A stretch of DNA of 64,000 nt from Chalciporus piperatus. Taxonomy: Eukaryota; Basidiomycota; Agaricomycetes; Boletales; Boletaceae. Numbering within the stretch: the stretch's first letter is position 1; each line of letters opens with the position of its first letter. Under the pieces are notes generated by a model that did no database searches, had not been told where the DNA came from, and saw only the letters and a list, made by a program, of their open reading frames with translations. The position numbers were made by a program, and so were the translations under genes. Shown here piece by piece: positions 28,887-39,191 of this stretch. Location of the stretch: the NCBI GenBank assembly GCA_038093975.1, contig JBBPTG010000006.1, forward strand, positions 62,001 to 126,000, read 5' to 3'.

Positions 28887-31800
28887 ATGGCTTCGCAATC
28901 GCGCAGCAGTCCGGAGCCATCAACCTCGTCTTCCCAGCAGTCAGTATATCATGATGCCCAGGAGCCGTCTCAGACCACGTTCAAACGCCTCCGGTCCTCG
29001 TTCGAACAAAGTCTCAAGACAGCAACCCGTTCAAAGGCAAAAGCAACTCCTGCTGACGATGGCTGTGAAACTATCACCGCCAGAAGAAAGGACAAGGATA
29101 AGCCGAGTTCCACGGAGCACGACAAGGAGAAGGGGAGGTCAGGCATGATGAAACGGCTTGAATCCAAAGTAGTGCTTCGGTGGGCTGGTCGAAACTCTGT
29201 CACGCCATCTTCAACTCCGACTGTCCAGAGCAAGGCCTCCGCAGAGCATGTAAACAATGTGGAAAGGGTTGGCCAGGCTCGCGTGGCTGGAGTGATGAGT
29301 TTCATGACCCCCTCGCTGCGCCAGGCCTCAGTGTCTTCACCTGCCCTTCGTCTTTCCTCGCAAGCTATTCCTACTTCAAATCCTCAGCCGGCGGCTATTT
29401 ACAACTCCCCATCCAACGCTGCACCTGGTGCTAGTACGCGCGATCGCACTCGTCGAGCCAGTATGCAACCTACGACAAGGGAAATCAGTGCACCTCAACC
29501 ACTAACCCCTCGTCGAGAGCATAGAAATGGTACTGCAACACCCGAACGCCATGGGGCGGCTTCTCCGCGAACCGGTAAATCCAGACCATCGCCTATATTC
29601 ACACCACCACCGTCAAGTGCTCGGTCTTCTATCGATACCTCCCGAAGAAGTACTGATTTGCCCAGTCCGCCTGATTCTCCGAGTCCGCCACCAGGTGGAA
29701 GAGGGCGCTTGGGGACAGTGGTCAAAAGGCCAGGGGCTTCCAGTGCGACATATCTCCCTCTGAACAGCCCGCCATCGTCTCCCACTCCAGCGTCCCGTGC
29801 AGCAAGCCCTGGTCAGGCGCGGTCGCCAAGTAGGAGAGTCACTCCGACCTCCCATCGTGGTCTTACCTCTGCCTCTGCGACACAGCTGCCATCCAACCCA
29901 CCCATATCAACTCCCTCCAAGCGAATTTCGATCGAGGCAACTCGACAATCACTCGACTCCTCGAGTCCATCATCTTCTCATCGACCGTCAGTTGGGATAC
30001 CCCGTCGGACTTCAGCAGAAATATCCAGAAGAAGCTTAATGGACACCCAACGTCGCCTCACAGGGTCGCCACCTCCCCGAGCGACCTCTCCATCCTTAAC
30101 TGCACGATCTCGAGCCACTTCTCCTTCACAAATATACCCTGGTTACGTTCACAATGGAAATCTCAACATGTCGGCGGCTTCATTGATCTCGCCCTCGACC
30201 CCCGAGCAGCGTGAGCTAATACGAAGTGCGACGTCACTACTGTGCAAGGAATTACGAAAACCTCCACCGCACTTATCTCGCAGCGAGCATGCAAGAGAGT
30301 GGGCCGAAGTAGAGGTTCGATTGCAACCCTTGGTGAGGCTTGAGCGCATTTGGGGAAAGAGTGGAGCTGGCGCGAGCTCCAGCCAGGTGGGAGTAGCAGG
30401 ACTCAACCTTGTGGTCGTCAGCAACGCCGGAGAAGAGAGGGAGCGCAAATTATTTTGCGAAGCTCTCAGGGATGGTGTTGTTCTATGCCAGTGAGTATGC
30501 TCTTCTTTGTCGCAGACTGCCTGACAACGTGCACTTGCCCGCCTAGGTTAATGAACAAACATGTTCCGTGCACGATTTTGCGGGTTGACCCGAGGGAGGA
30601 TGGGTTTACGATTTTGCGGGTTGACCCGAGGGAGGATGGGTTTAAGCGAACAAGCAACATTACGAAGTTCCTTGCAGCATGTTCTTCTCATGGCGTTTCT
30701 TCTGATGACCTCTTCTACCGTGACGACCTTATCGAAGCACCTCCAGAGGCCCTATGTCGCGTGGCGAGAACGATCATCGCCCTCTTGAAGCTTTTCGAGA
30801 CGCCGGTCATTGACCGGAGCAAGATGATATCCGGGCAAGGTCACAAAGCCGCCGCGGACGTGACGTCCAATCATAGCCCTTACTCGCCCCAACCACTCTC
30901 TCGCGCCGCATCATCAACGCCCAATCTGGTACAGCAGCGATCACTTTCTCCACCTCCTGCTACCGGCCGGAAACGCTTCGTACCCGCAGAGCCAGTTCTT
31001 CCCCCGTTACGGTCGGACAGTCCTCAGTCAGGAACTTCCTGTAGTACGGCACGTAACGTCACAACCCCACTTGGTCATATTGGTCATAGCGACGGAGAGA
31101 ATGACTGCGCTCATCCAATCACATCGCCCTCTCCCTCCCCTAAATCCCCTTTCCCATCTCGGTCGACATCGAAGCATATTAATGACAGTGGCGCTGGTCA
31201 CTCGCCTAACCCTAGTTCTCTCGTGTTCCCAACGCACGAACCCATCTCCCAATCCCCCAGCCTTACTACGGGAGACTATGCGAGCGATTTCCCTCTCAGA
31301 CAATCAAGGACGTCGAGCAATATCACGGAGAACACTACGTATTCCAGCATCTTCGATCTTCGCCGCAACAGTAACGCCCAGAACAAGTTTGGCACTATCA
31401 GGACCGTTACTACCGAAGCCACAGATATTCCATCCTTCACGAGGACAGAGGCTAGCTCTGTAGCTGCGTCGTTGGCGGAGGAGATGTCTAGGAGGCGTAA
31501 CATCAGTGGGGACGGTGCTCGGATCAGAGATCGAAGACCCAGTGAGCCGGCTACCCCCGACCTCGTCAGTTTGGTCGAGGAAGAGGAGACCAGTGCCTGT
31601 GGCTCGAGTTCTCGCGAGACTGCGGGACTCAAGTCCACTCCACCCATGGATCAACGTGAGCGCGAATCCGACGCACAAGTTCGTATTCGACTTGGTAAAG
31701 GGAAGTGGCCCGACGACTTCATGGATGCCTTCCAAGCAACCCCTTCTCGACCGATACCTATTCAGACGAGGTTCAACCGCGAAGAATCGCCGCTGGATAC

Positions 31801-34531
31801 CAGTCCTCCCTCAGCTTCTCCTACACGCAAGCAGTCCATCGTTGCCAGGTCCAACGATAACGGTGAACCTATCTCATCCTCTCCACGTCGGCCCACCCAC
31901 CGTCCGAGGCATAGCGTGGATGTACCTGTACTCATGCCGAAAGAATCCATCTTGCGCCGTGACGTCACTCCTGACAGTCCTATTCCTGGATCTCCAGGCT
32001 CCAGAGTGATATTGCGTCGTCAAAGTACGAGGAACGGGGCTCGCCGCAACGGGATCTACGTTCCGCGCGGAAGTCTTGACGATCTCGACAGAGAAGGCGA
32101 TTCGTCCGCTGTACCGTTTCCTCGAGCAGTATCTGGCGAATACAGCACTCGAGCGTCCCCATCGCCCGACTCCCCGCAAGGTCACGTTAGTCCTCTGGAT
32201 GGATCTCGCATACGTGGTCGACTCCAAAGTGAATTTGATGATCCGAGAGCAAGACGACGTAGTCGACCGAATTCCTACGACGAGCTTGGCAGGTCACGTC
32301 GGTCCAGGTATGTGGTTCATCGTCGATCCATTAATTACGTTGACTGATGGTAATTTCAGTGATTTACCGGGACGGGACTCGACGGACGGGAGTGCGATGC
32401 GCCAGACGATCGTGGTTGAAGAAGAGGGTAAACCGGCTGTCCATTTCGTGAGTCGGAGATAACTCGCTCTTGTCCATGCGCGCTGATGTTCTCCGATTTT
32501 AGCAACTTGGTAACTGCATTGGAAGAGGCCAGTTTGGGGTCGTGTATAGGGCCCTTAACCTCACGTCGGGTCAGATGGTTGCTGTCAAGCGTATTCGATT
32601 GGAGGGCCTCAAGGAAGAGGAAGTTACTCAGTTGATGCAGGAGGTTGACTTGATGAAACGCTTGTCGCACCCGGGCATCGTCAAGTATGAAGGCATGGTC
32701 AGAGACGAAGAATTCTTGAACATAGTCCTGGAGTAAGAATCGTCTTATCCGAGTCGCTGAGTCACTTGTCGCTAACCCAACTTTTAGATATGCAGAAAGC
32801 GGATCTCTCGGACAGATGCTCAAGGCTTTTGGGAAGCTTAACGAGCGTCTCGTTGCCAGCTACGTTGTTAAGATTTTGGAGGGTTTGCACTATCTCCACC
32901 GAAGCCAAGTCGTGCACTGTGATCTCAAGGCCGCGAACATTCTCAGCACCAAGACTGGAAACATCAAATTGTCCGACTTTGGTGTTTCGCTCAATCTCCG
33001 CGCGGTGGAACGTGAGCTCAACAACGTGGCCGGCACGCCCAACTGGATGGCTCCTGAGGTGATCGAACTTAAGGGCGCATCAACGAAATCAGACATTTGG
33101 TCCCTCGGTTGTACGGTCATCGAGCTTCTTACTGGACGCCCTCCCTATGGAGAGATTGCGAACAGTATGACAGGTGAGCGTTTATTTCATGTGCCTATCG
33201 CTTGACCAAAGTTGATCGTCGATCGAATAGTGATGTTCCGGATCGTCGAAGATGAGATGCCACCACTCCCAGATGACTGTTCCGATGCGCTTCAGGATTT
33301 CCTGCAACAGTGTTTCCACAAGGACCCTGAGCAACGGCCTGACGCGGAGATGCTTTGTGAGCACCCGTGGCTCAAGATGAATTGGGATGCGCTCAAGGTG
33401 AGTCGGTCTTTGCGCGAGATCGGTAGCTGTGGTGCCTAATTTGTCTGCTAGGAACTCCGCCCTCAGGATAGTATTCCTTTCCTCCGCCGCGTTAGCACCG
33501 ACCTTCAAAGGGCAGATGTTGCCAAGATTCTTGCATACATGGACTCCGAGTCACCGATCTTGGAAGCACCCGTTGCGGAGACTCCTACGGGAGAAGAGCC
33601 AAACACTTCTACTCGGAAGCTCTCCTTTGGGCCCCCCGACGATGCACCTTTCTCTCCCCGAGACCACACTTTTGTCAAAACTGTGTTTGGGAAACGTAAG
33701 TGGACATCTGGTCTTGACGTTGGTGTCTGCTCAACGATGTGCACTACAGCGATGATCTGCGGAGTGTGTATGGACAGTGTGAAGAAGCAGGCTGTCATTT
33801 GCGACCGATGCAGCCTCATAGCCCACGTGAAGTGTGCCCCAGACGCTCCACCCTCTTGCGACCTTCGTTCCCAGCTTTTGTTGTATGCGCAGTTTGCGGA
33901 GATGAGCAACCCCAATGCATATCACTCTTCCGAATTTCCGATTGGATCATCACCCCCTCCACATATGTCTACGTCGATGCCCGCCGAAGTTTCATTTGTT
34001 ATACCGTCACCGCGTCCCAACGCCGAGCTTTCGACGTCCACTCCTACACCTGGCGCTGTACCACCAAAACCTCCTGCTGCGTTCAAAATCATGTCAGGTT
34101 TCGGACGTTCGCGCTCGTCCCTCTCCGTCGCTCATCCTTCGGCTTCCCCATCTCCGATTCCCCCACCTATCGCTGAAGATCGAGCACCGCAGCGGAAGTC
34201 GTCCAAGCTCACACCAAATGTGATTACGCATGAGAGACCACACTCTTTTTCCAGCAACAGCACAACCACAAAGAGCATCAAGACTGCTGACAGTCAGTCC
34301 AGTCGACCAGAACCAAGAAAGTCCTTCTTGACTACGACCGAGCCTGATGCAGACTCTCAACCTCGGGCTAGCCACCATCCCTCTGAAGGTGCCTCGTCCT
34401 CTAAAAATGCTCCAAATGGAAGCTCTGCGTCTAGCAGAGTTGCTCGTGACATCCCTGGCACCTTGTCTGATGACCCTGACCGCAAGAAGAAACGAAACAG
34501 CGAGAAGCATTCCAATTGCGTGCTTCAATGA
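28887..34531 (+). CDS. large Ser/Thr kinase of the Cdc7/Cdc15 (STE11-like, septation network) group with CH and C1 domains and CaaX end
   Basis: Start at 28887. A Ser/Pro-rich basic head of about 450 residues leads to a calponin-homology-like domain: [14 protein letters not shown], intron, LMNKHVPC, then [15 protein letters not shown] and [19 protein letters not shown] perfect 36-bp duplication sits inside it (30572-30643). A second disordered region follows, then two small introns join it to the kinase domain: [17 protein letters not shown] (glycine loop), [12 protein letters not shown] (Lys), [23 protein letters not shown] (HCD in place of HRD), [25 protein letters not shown]1-type zinc finger follows ([25 protein letters not shown]). 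The C-terminus is polybasic and ends in CVLQ, a CaaX-type motif. The kinase most resembles S. pombe Cdc7 and plant MAP3Keps. The continuous spliced frame supports one gene. Confidence 0.85.
30572..30643 (+). repeat. perfect 36-bp tandem duplication in the CH-domain coding sequence
   Basis: 30572-30607 and 30608-30643 are identical 36-mers starting ACGATTTTGCGGG. Each encodes [12 protein letters not shown], so the frame is kept and 12 residues are doubled. Zero divergence means either a very recent event, a length polymorphism or an assembly artefact. Confidence 0.95.
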
Positions 34532-34937
34532 TCTCCGAAGACTCGCAAAACGACTTCTCCTGACGACTGACTGTACGGACATTTGAATCGAACCCTCGAC
34601 GCCCCCACTTCATGTTCTTGGTCATTAGCATATTTCAACTATTTTATGGTCTGGTAATGTAAGTAGATTGTCATCTTGTGAACCCTAGGGGACTTATTTA
34701 TTATACCTCGTTGCCGTCGTCGTCGCCACTTCAAGAGCGCTAACTATGTATCATTTTCATTCATGTTTTCGATCATTTCAATCCGTACTTGTTGTACACA
34801 TGCTTGAATACACCTCGTCCTCCGTGAACAAACCTTCGTGAATCAAACCATCATCTTAGTATACAGACTAACTCCGAGGCGGATGATCAGATCTGTGAAG
34901 TCCCAACGAGTCCAGCCAGAAAGGTAGTGTAATTCAG
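34532..34937. other. convergent intergenic region, 3' flanks only
   Basis: About 400 bp between the kinase stop and the end of the NTF2-like gene. AT-rich words such as TTATTTATTATACC near 34695 could be processing signals. An alternative last exon of the NTF2-like gene (spliced at 34954 and ending near 34890) cannot be excluded. Confidence 0.35.
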
Positions 34938-35387
34938 CTATGATCTCACCTCTTTCAGACGGCCAAGGCTGGCAAGATGGAGGGCACCCGTATCACCCCA
35001 GATCTGATATCGTTTGACTTTATTCTCCTCGTCAAAGTCCAACACATAACTAAACATCTCATCCCAGCTTTGTTCCGTGCTGATCCACGTGAAGGTCGCC
35101 ATGCCCTTGACGGATACCTTCCTTTCCTTTTCATCGACAACGTACTCCCCAAAGTGCATGCGATCGTAGTGGATAAGGCTGGCGACGGTTGTGAGGTAGT
35201 TCTTCACGCCGTTGTGACCTGTGAATGGGGTACCTAGGAAAGGGGCGAATCTGTGTAAACCATGCTCAAAGACCACGCAAAGCTGGGTAGTGGAGAAGTG
35301 GGATAAGATATTGTCTATGGCCTTTTTATTTGCAAAGTCGTCGCAGAATCGTTGCGCGGCAGAGAGTAGTTGATCTCTCGAGCTCAT
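34938..35387 (-). CDS. NTF2-like (SnoaL-type) domain protein
   Basis: A single-exon frame of 149 codons from 35387. Sequence blocks SAAQRFCDDFANKK, HFSTTQLCVVFEHGL, PFTGHNGVKNYL, RKVSVKGMATFTWISTEQ and WDEMFSYVLDFDEENKVKRY follow the layout of the NTF2-like/SnoaL fold: a helical start, conserved F/H-rich pocket region, then paired strands ending with KRYQIWGDTG. Basidiomycete genomes hold many such small proteins of unknown substrate, some near secondary-metabolism genes, but no such cluster is present here. A GTGAGA donor inside the last codons allows an alternative spliced end. A decayed relative lies directly upstream at 35590-36250. Confidence 0.65.
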   Translation of the reverse strand: MSSRDQLLSAAQRFCDDFANKKAIDNILSHFSTTQLCVVFEHGLHRFAPFLGTPFTGHNGVKNYLTTVASLIHYDRMHFGEYVVDEKERKVSVKGMATFTWISTEQSWDEMFSYVLDFDEENKVKRYQIWGDTGALHLASLGRLKEVRS

Positions 35388-35589
35388 CGCTGTTCTCAGT
35401 GAGTGTGTTGTGCTGATGTAAGAGGGATTTGGTGAAGGTCAGACTCACTGGGCTTGACTCTGCGATATATGCATGGCAAAACCTGAGCACTTGAGTGCCA
35501 TGAGTCACAAATTCGTTTTTTATTTGTTCCATGAACCTCAACGACGGTAGCAACCTTGAAGATGTACTCGATCAGTGATCGATAATCCT

Positions 35590-36250
35590 TCCGAGGTAGA
35601 TAACCTTTGTCCTCGACTCGGAAAACGAAAATATATCCGAGTTTTGCAAGCCCGATAAGCCCGTCCTGGCTCCGGGTCCCGGTATGTGCTTCCTACTGCA
35701 ATGTCACCCTTATAATGGTGAGCGTTGAACGTTTGAACGTCCTTTCTCGTCACTTGCAGTTTCCCTGTCATCTCGGACACAAAACGTTGTCTGATCTTCT
35801 TCGTTAGTGCAATTACACACGAACACTGCACCATCGCTTCCAACGTGTATTGTGGCATGCAACTTACCTTGGAGTAGTATGAGATATGGATTGACCAGCT
35901 TTCACCCTGATCGTCGGTCAGGAGCACAGCGAGGGTAAGTATTGGTATTGAAGGTGAGCGACATACCAAGCGTCAGCGGCTGAACGAGCCGAGGGAGCAA
36001 GCAATTACGTGCCCCTGGATGGCGTGATGCTACTTACATTCCAGGGTTCCTCATTCTATTACTACAGTCTGGAATCTTCCTCGTGCCATTGGTAACTGTA
36101 AATAGGTGCCAAGGAAAGGGGGGAATTATGATGCCTGTCGACCATGTTCGAAGACCTCGCAACACTGTCGATGGGAGTAGAGAAGTGTGATACAAGCCTA
36201 TGATCTGTCTATAGACTGTTTCTGCGCCGTAGATTCGTTGAGTGACTGCT
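35590..36250 (-). pseudogene. decayed duplicate of the adjacent NTF2-like gene
   Basis: The stretch 36090-36215 aligns base by base with 35215-35330 of the intact gene: for example both contain CC(A/T)AGGAAAGGGG and a CCATG(T/C)TC(G/A)AAGACC run. In one minus frame the remnant reads CCEVFEHGRQAS then a stop then FPPFLGTYLQ, against CVVFEHGLHRFAPFLGTPFT in the intact copy. Several in-frame stops and shifts are present. The 3' part (35700-35800) reads VSEMTGKLQVTRKDVQTF, a weaker match to the KVSVKGMATF strand. The order is tandem and same-strand, so local duplication followed by decay is the simplest reading. Confidence 0.6.
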
Positions 36251-36457
36251 ACTTTGTTTCGCTTCGGGATTAGCCCTGTTCTCCCGATGATCCGGGCTTG
36301 CACCTTGTGGCTGGCCGCTGTCGTCCACGAGGGGTCCCTTTTTAGAAGGCCCGTCATCAAAGTTACGCGATGCTTGACGGGACTAAAAAGTGAAGAAAAG
36401 TGTCTCTTTCATCCTCTGCTTGTGTCCTCCAACGTCGCAGAAATCACCCTCGGGTCG

Positions 36458-37323
36458 ATGTCAAATCCCACAGCAGACACAAAGAAGCTCGAACACCCGA
36501 GGCTAGCTCCGGCGATGTGAGTCTGGGTCATTCCTGGCATTCCTAGGTCAGGGGTCTCACAGATGACCACTCTGGTAGGAGATATCAGGACATGGAAGCT
36601 GCTCCAAGCATCGACAACCAGGCAAAGCGCGTCGTGGCTCGCACGGTATACTTTGACAGTCAGATTAAAGAGCTCGATGTGAGTATACTTCCTCGCTTGT
36701 TACGATTCGTTATTCATGTCTTTCAACCTTTCAGAGCAAGTTAAGAGAACATTTGGGCAATTTTAGAGCGATAGAGTCTTCGATAAAGGGAGCGTTGGCA
36801 GAACTCAACGTGTGTTCTTTCATATTCTACGTTTCTCCTTCACCTGTCTTATTCGGCACTTGAATGCAGGGAAATACACAACGAGCAGACCAAGCACTGA
36901 ACGTAGATATCCCCAAGCTGCGAGATGAACTCGAAGGATCTTTGATCATCCTACAAGATCTCTCCACGACGCTACCTCGAACACGTTCCCGTGTGGCCAG
37001 TATTCGCGAGGCATACGACTCTGGTCGAACAAAGGTGAGTCGTCCCTTTTGACAGTGTATGTCAATTTCAGCTGAGCGGAACGTGATCACAGGCCCAAGA
37101 ACTCGTCAGCAACTTGAAATGGCTGAATACAGACTTTCAAGAGCGTTGGCGGCTCATCATATTCACTCCCTCGGCCCCAGTTTCTTGGAGATGGAAAGCA
37201 ATCATGCGACTTTCGTTTGCTGCCTTGCTGCTTACATTCCTCTGGATTTCCTGGGTCGCTATGAGTGGTGCATACCGCGCACATAGACTAAGACTCGTCT
37301 GGGGCGAGAGATTAATATCGTAA
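36458..37323 (+). CDS. unrecognised coiled-coil protein with one C-terminal membrane segment
   Basis: No family is recognised. The best model starts at 36458 (MSNPTADTKKLEHPRLAPA) and uses a 35-nt intron (36516-36550) to stay in frame with RRYQDMEAAPSIDNQAKRVV. A start at 36592 would avoid that intron. Downstream exons give a heptad-like region (FDSQIKELD, LREHLGNFRAIESSIKGALA, ADQALNVDIPKLRDELEGS, STTLPRTRSRVASIREAYD). A single hydrophobic stretch, IMRLSFAALLLTFLWISWVA, lies about 25 residues from the end, with basic residues after it (RAHRLRLVWGERLIS). The layout recalls tail-anchored coiled-coil proteins such as SNAREs or tether subunits, but no SNARE zero-layer residue was identified. Confidence 0.65.
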
Positions 37324-37589
37324 TGCCCCCAGAGATGTTCCTTCCGTTCCTTTTGTTTCGTTCGCCATGTTTTGCTCCGGACGATGCTCATTTGATCATC
37401 CACACTCTCCTTATTGTGTTTTGGTTTTCCCTCCACTTTCTCTCCTCACCTTTCAAAACTATCAACAAGCCTTTGCTTGTCTCGCCGCAGAGCTGTGTAC
37501 ACTGTACTTGTAGTCATGTGTATATGTATGCACTCTGTATTATAGCAACTACCTATCTAGAAGCAATGAATTGCGTTGCAAAGGTCGCA

Positions 37590-38666
37590 TCACGGTTCTG
37601 AAGGTTTTCGGACCCAGAACAAGTAATTACACTCCGCAGAACCCCACTGAGTCGCACCACGAGACATTAATTTCCAGTCGCCGCTCCAGGGGACGTAAAT
37701 GAGACCGCGCACTTCAGCCTCGGTGCGCGTTGGGAGGCCATGGTTGTAGGTACGCGTTATCCACGGCTTTCCAGGGACCTCTGGATTCTGTGATGGTGAA
37801 GAGTACTTCGAGAAGAATGACACAAGCTCCGAGGGATTGATGAACTTGGAATATGTGTGGGTTCCTACTGCGACCTTTCGTAGGACGTGTTCCGCTGCCA
37901 AGATCGTGAGGAAGTAAGCGAGAGGCGTGCGAGCAATAGTTGACAGGAAAAGGTGACCCCCTGGCTGAAAAGACCACTAGTTAGCACATTCAAACAACAG
38001 AAGGTGTTCCATGACATACCTTGACTAGTTCTGCGCAGGACGACAGGAAGCCTGCGGGGTTGTCGACGTGTTCAATGACTTCCATTGAGCATACGACGTC
38101 AAACCGTTTCGATTCCTTCAACAGCTCTTCTGCTGAGGTATTCCTGTACTCGAGTGATCTACTTGAGGTCGAAGCACCACAGGAGGATAATTCTGGATCA
38201 TCATTAGCATGCGCAGTTGCGATGCCAATATTTGATTCAGAGGCATCAACGCCCAACGTTCGTGCACCCATCCTTGCCAAACTCTATGTTCGTATTAGTT
38301 TCTCACTCACGACCACCTTGAGAGATATCATACCTCAGAAAGTAAACCACCTCCGCACCCAACGTCAAGGAAGTCCAATCCCCGGAGCGCATCTCTCCTC
38401 TGCTCCATATCGCGTGCGACCTCCTCACCTTTCTCCTCACGCGTGATTTCTATGAGTTTTTCGCGAATGTATTGTACCCTGGTAGGGTTCATTCGGTGGA
38501 GAAGTGCGAATTCGCCATGTTCGTCCCACCACAATGAGGATAGGCGAGAAAAATGGGCGATTTCTTCGGCATTGACGGTTGACCCTGCGGACGCGGCCTG
38601 GAGAAATCTGGCGCTGCGCGGCGAGCGTGACAGGCGAGGTGCTCGTCGGAGTGCGGCAGAGAGCAT
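37590..38666 (-). CDS. COQ3: ubiquinone biosynthesis O-methyltransferase Coq3, mitochondrial
   Basis: SAM-dependent methyltransferase for both O-methylation steps of coenzyme Q synthesis. The start at 38666 gives MLSAALRRAPRLSRSPRSAR, an Arg/Ser-rich presequence without acidic residues, as expected for mitochondrial import. Family blocks follow: FSRLSSLWWDEHGEF, HRMNPTRVQYI, motif I LDFLDVGCGGGLLSE, ARMGARTLGVDASESNI, motif II FDVVCSMEVIEHVDNPAGF, then PGGHLFLSTIARTPLAYFLT and VGTHTYSKFINPSEL. The end GSAECNYLFWVRKPSEP resembles the NYF.....RK C-terminus of Coq3. Three short introns are needed. Intact. Confidence 0.93.
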
Positions 38667-39191
38667 GGTGAGGTTCGGTAGCAATAGCGGGTGTTAGGCG
38701 CGACACTGTTGGCCGGCGAACACAACTACTAGTTAGCACTGAGCAGAGAGTCATCAAGGTATATACAAATCATTCTCCATGTACTTATGGTGCATGACGT
38801 TGATTATGACTCTGTCTACTTTACTAGGTTCGTTGCCCCGGGCCTCACCTCGAGCATAGCAGTGCGTTCCCCCTCCTGCGGCACAATTGTTAGTGGTGTG
38901 TACACCAAATCGCTTGTTTTGTCGATTTCTCGAACCTTGAAAAATGTTCGCCTTGCGTGCATGGGGGGGATACGATCTTACTGACTTGACAGGGTAACAG
39001 ATACCCACAAGGCGAGCGACACTTGTAGTCCCCGAGGATAAGCATTTCGTTCGCTTCAGTAAAGTCGAGACTCATCCCGTTCAACGGCTGAATATAAGAC
39101 GTCAAGCTAAGACTATGGTGAACAAGTACTGACTTGAAGAAATGCATGACGAAAAAAAATGCTGTACAAGATAATATGTGATATGCTATGC
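38667..39191. other. intergenic region between COQ3 and the CID-domain gene
   Basis: It holds the COQ3 promoter and the 3' flank of the CID-domain gene. A minus-strand open frame at 38890-39195 contains Cys-rich KCRSPCGYLLPCQ but matches no family and is most likely 3' untranslated sequence. Confidence 0.35.
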
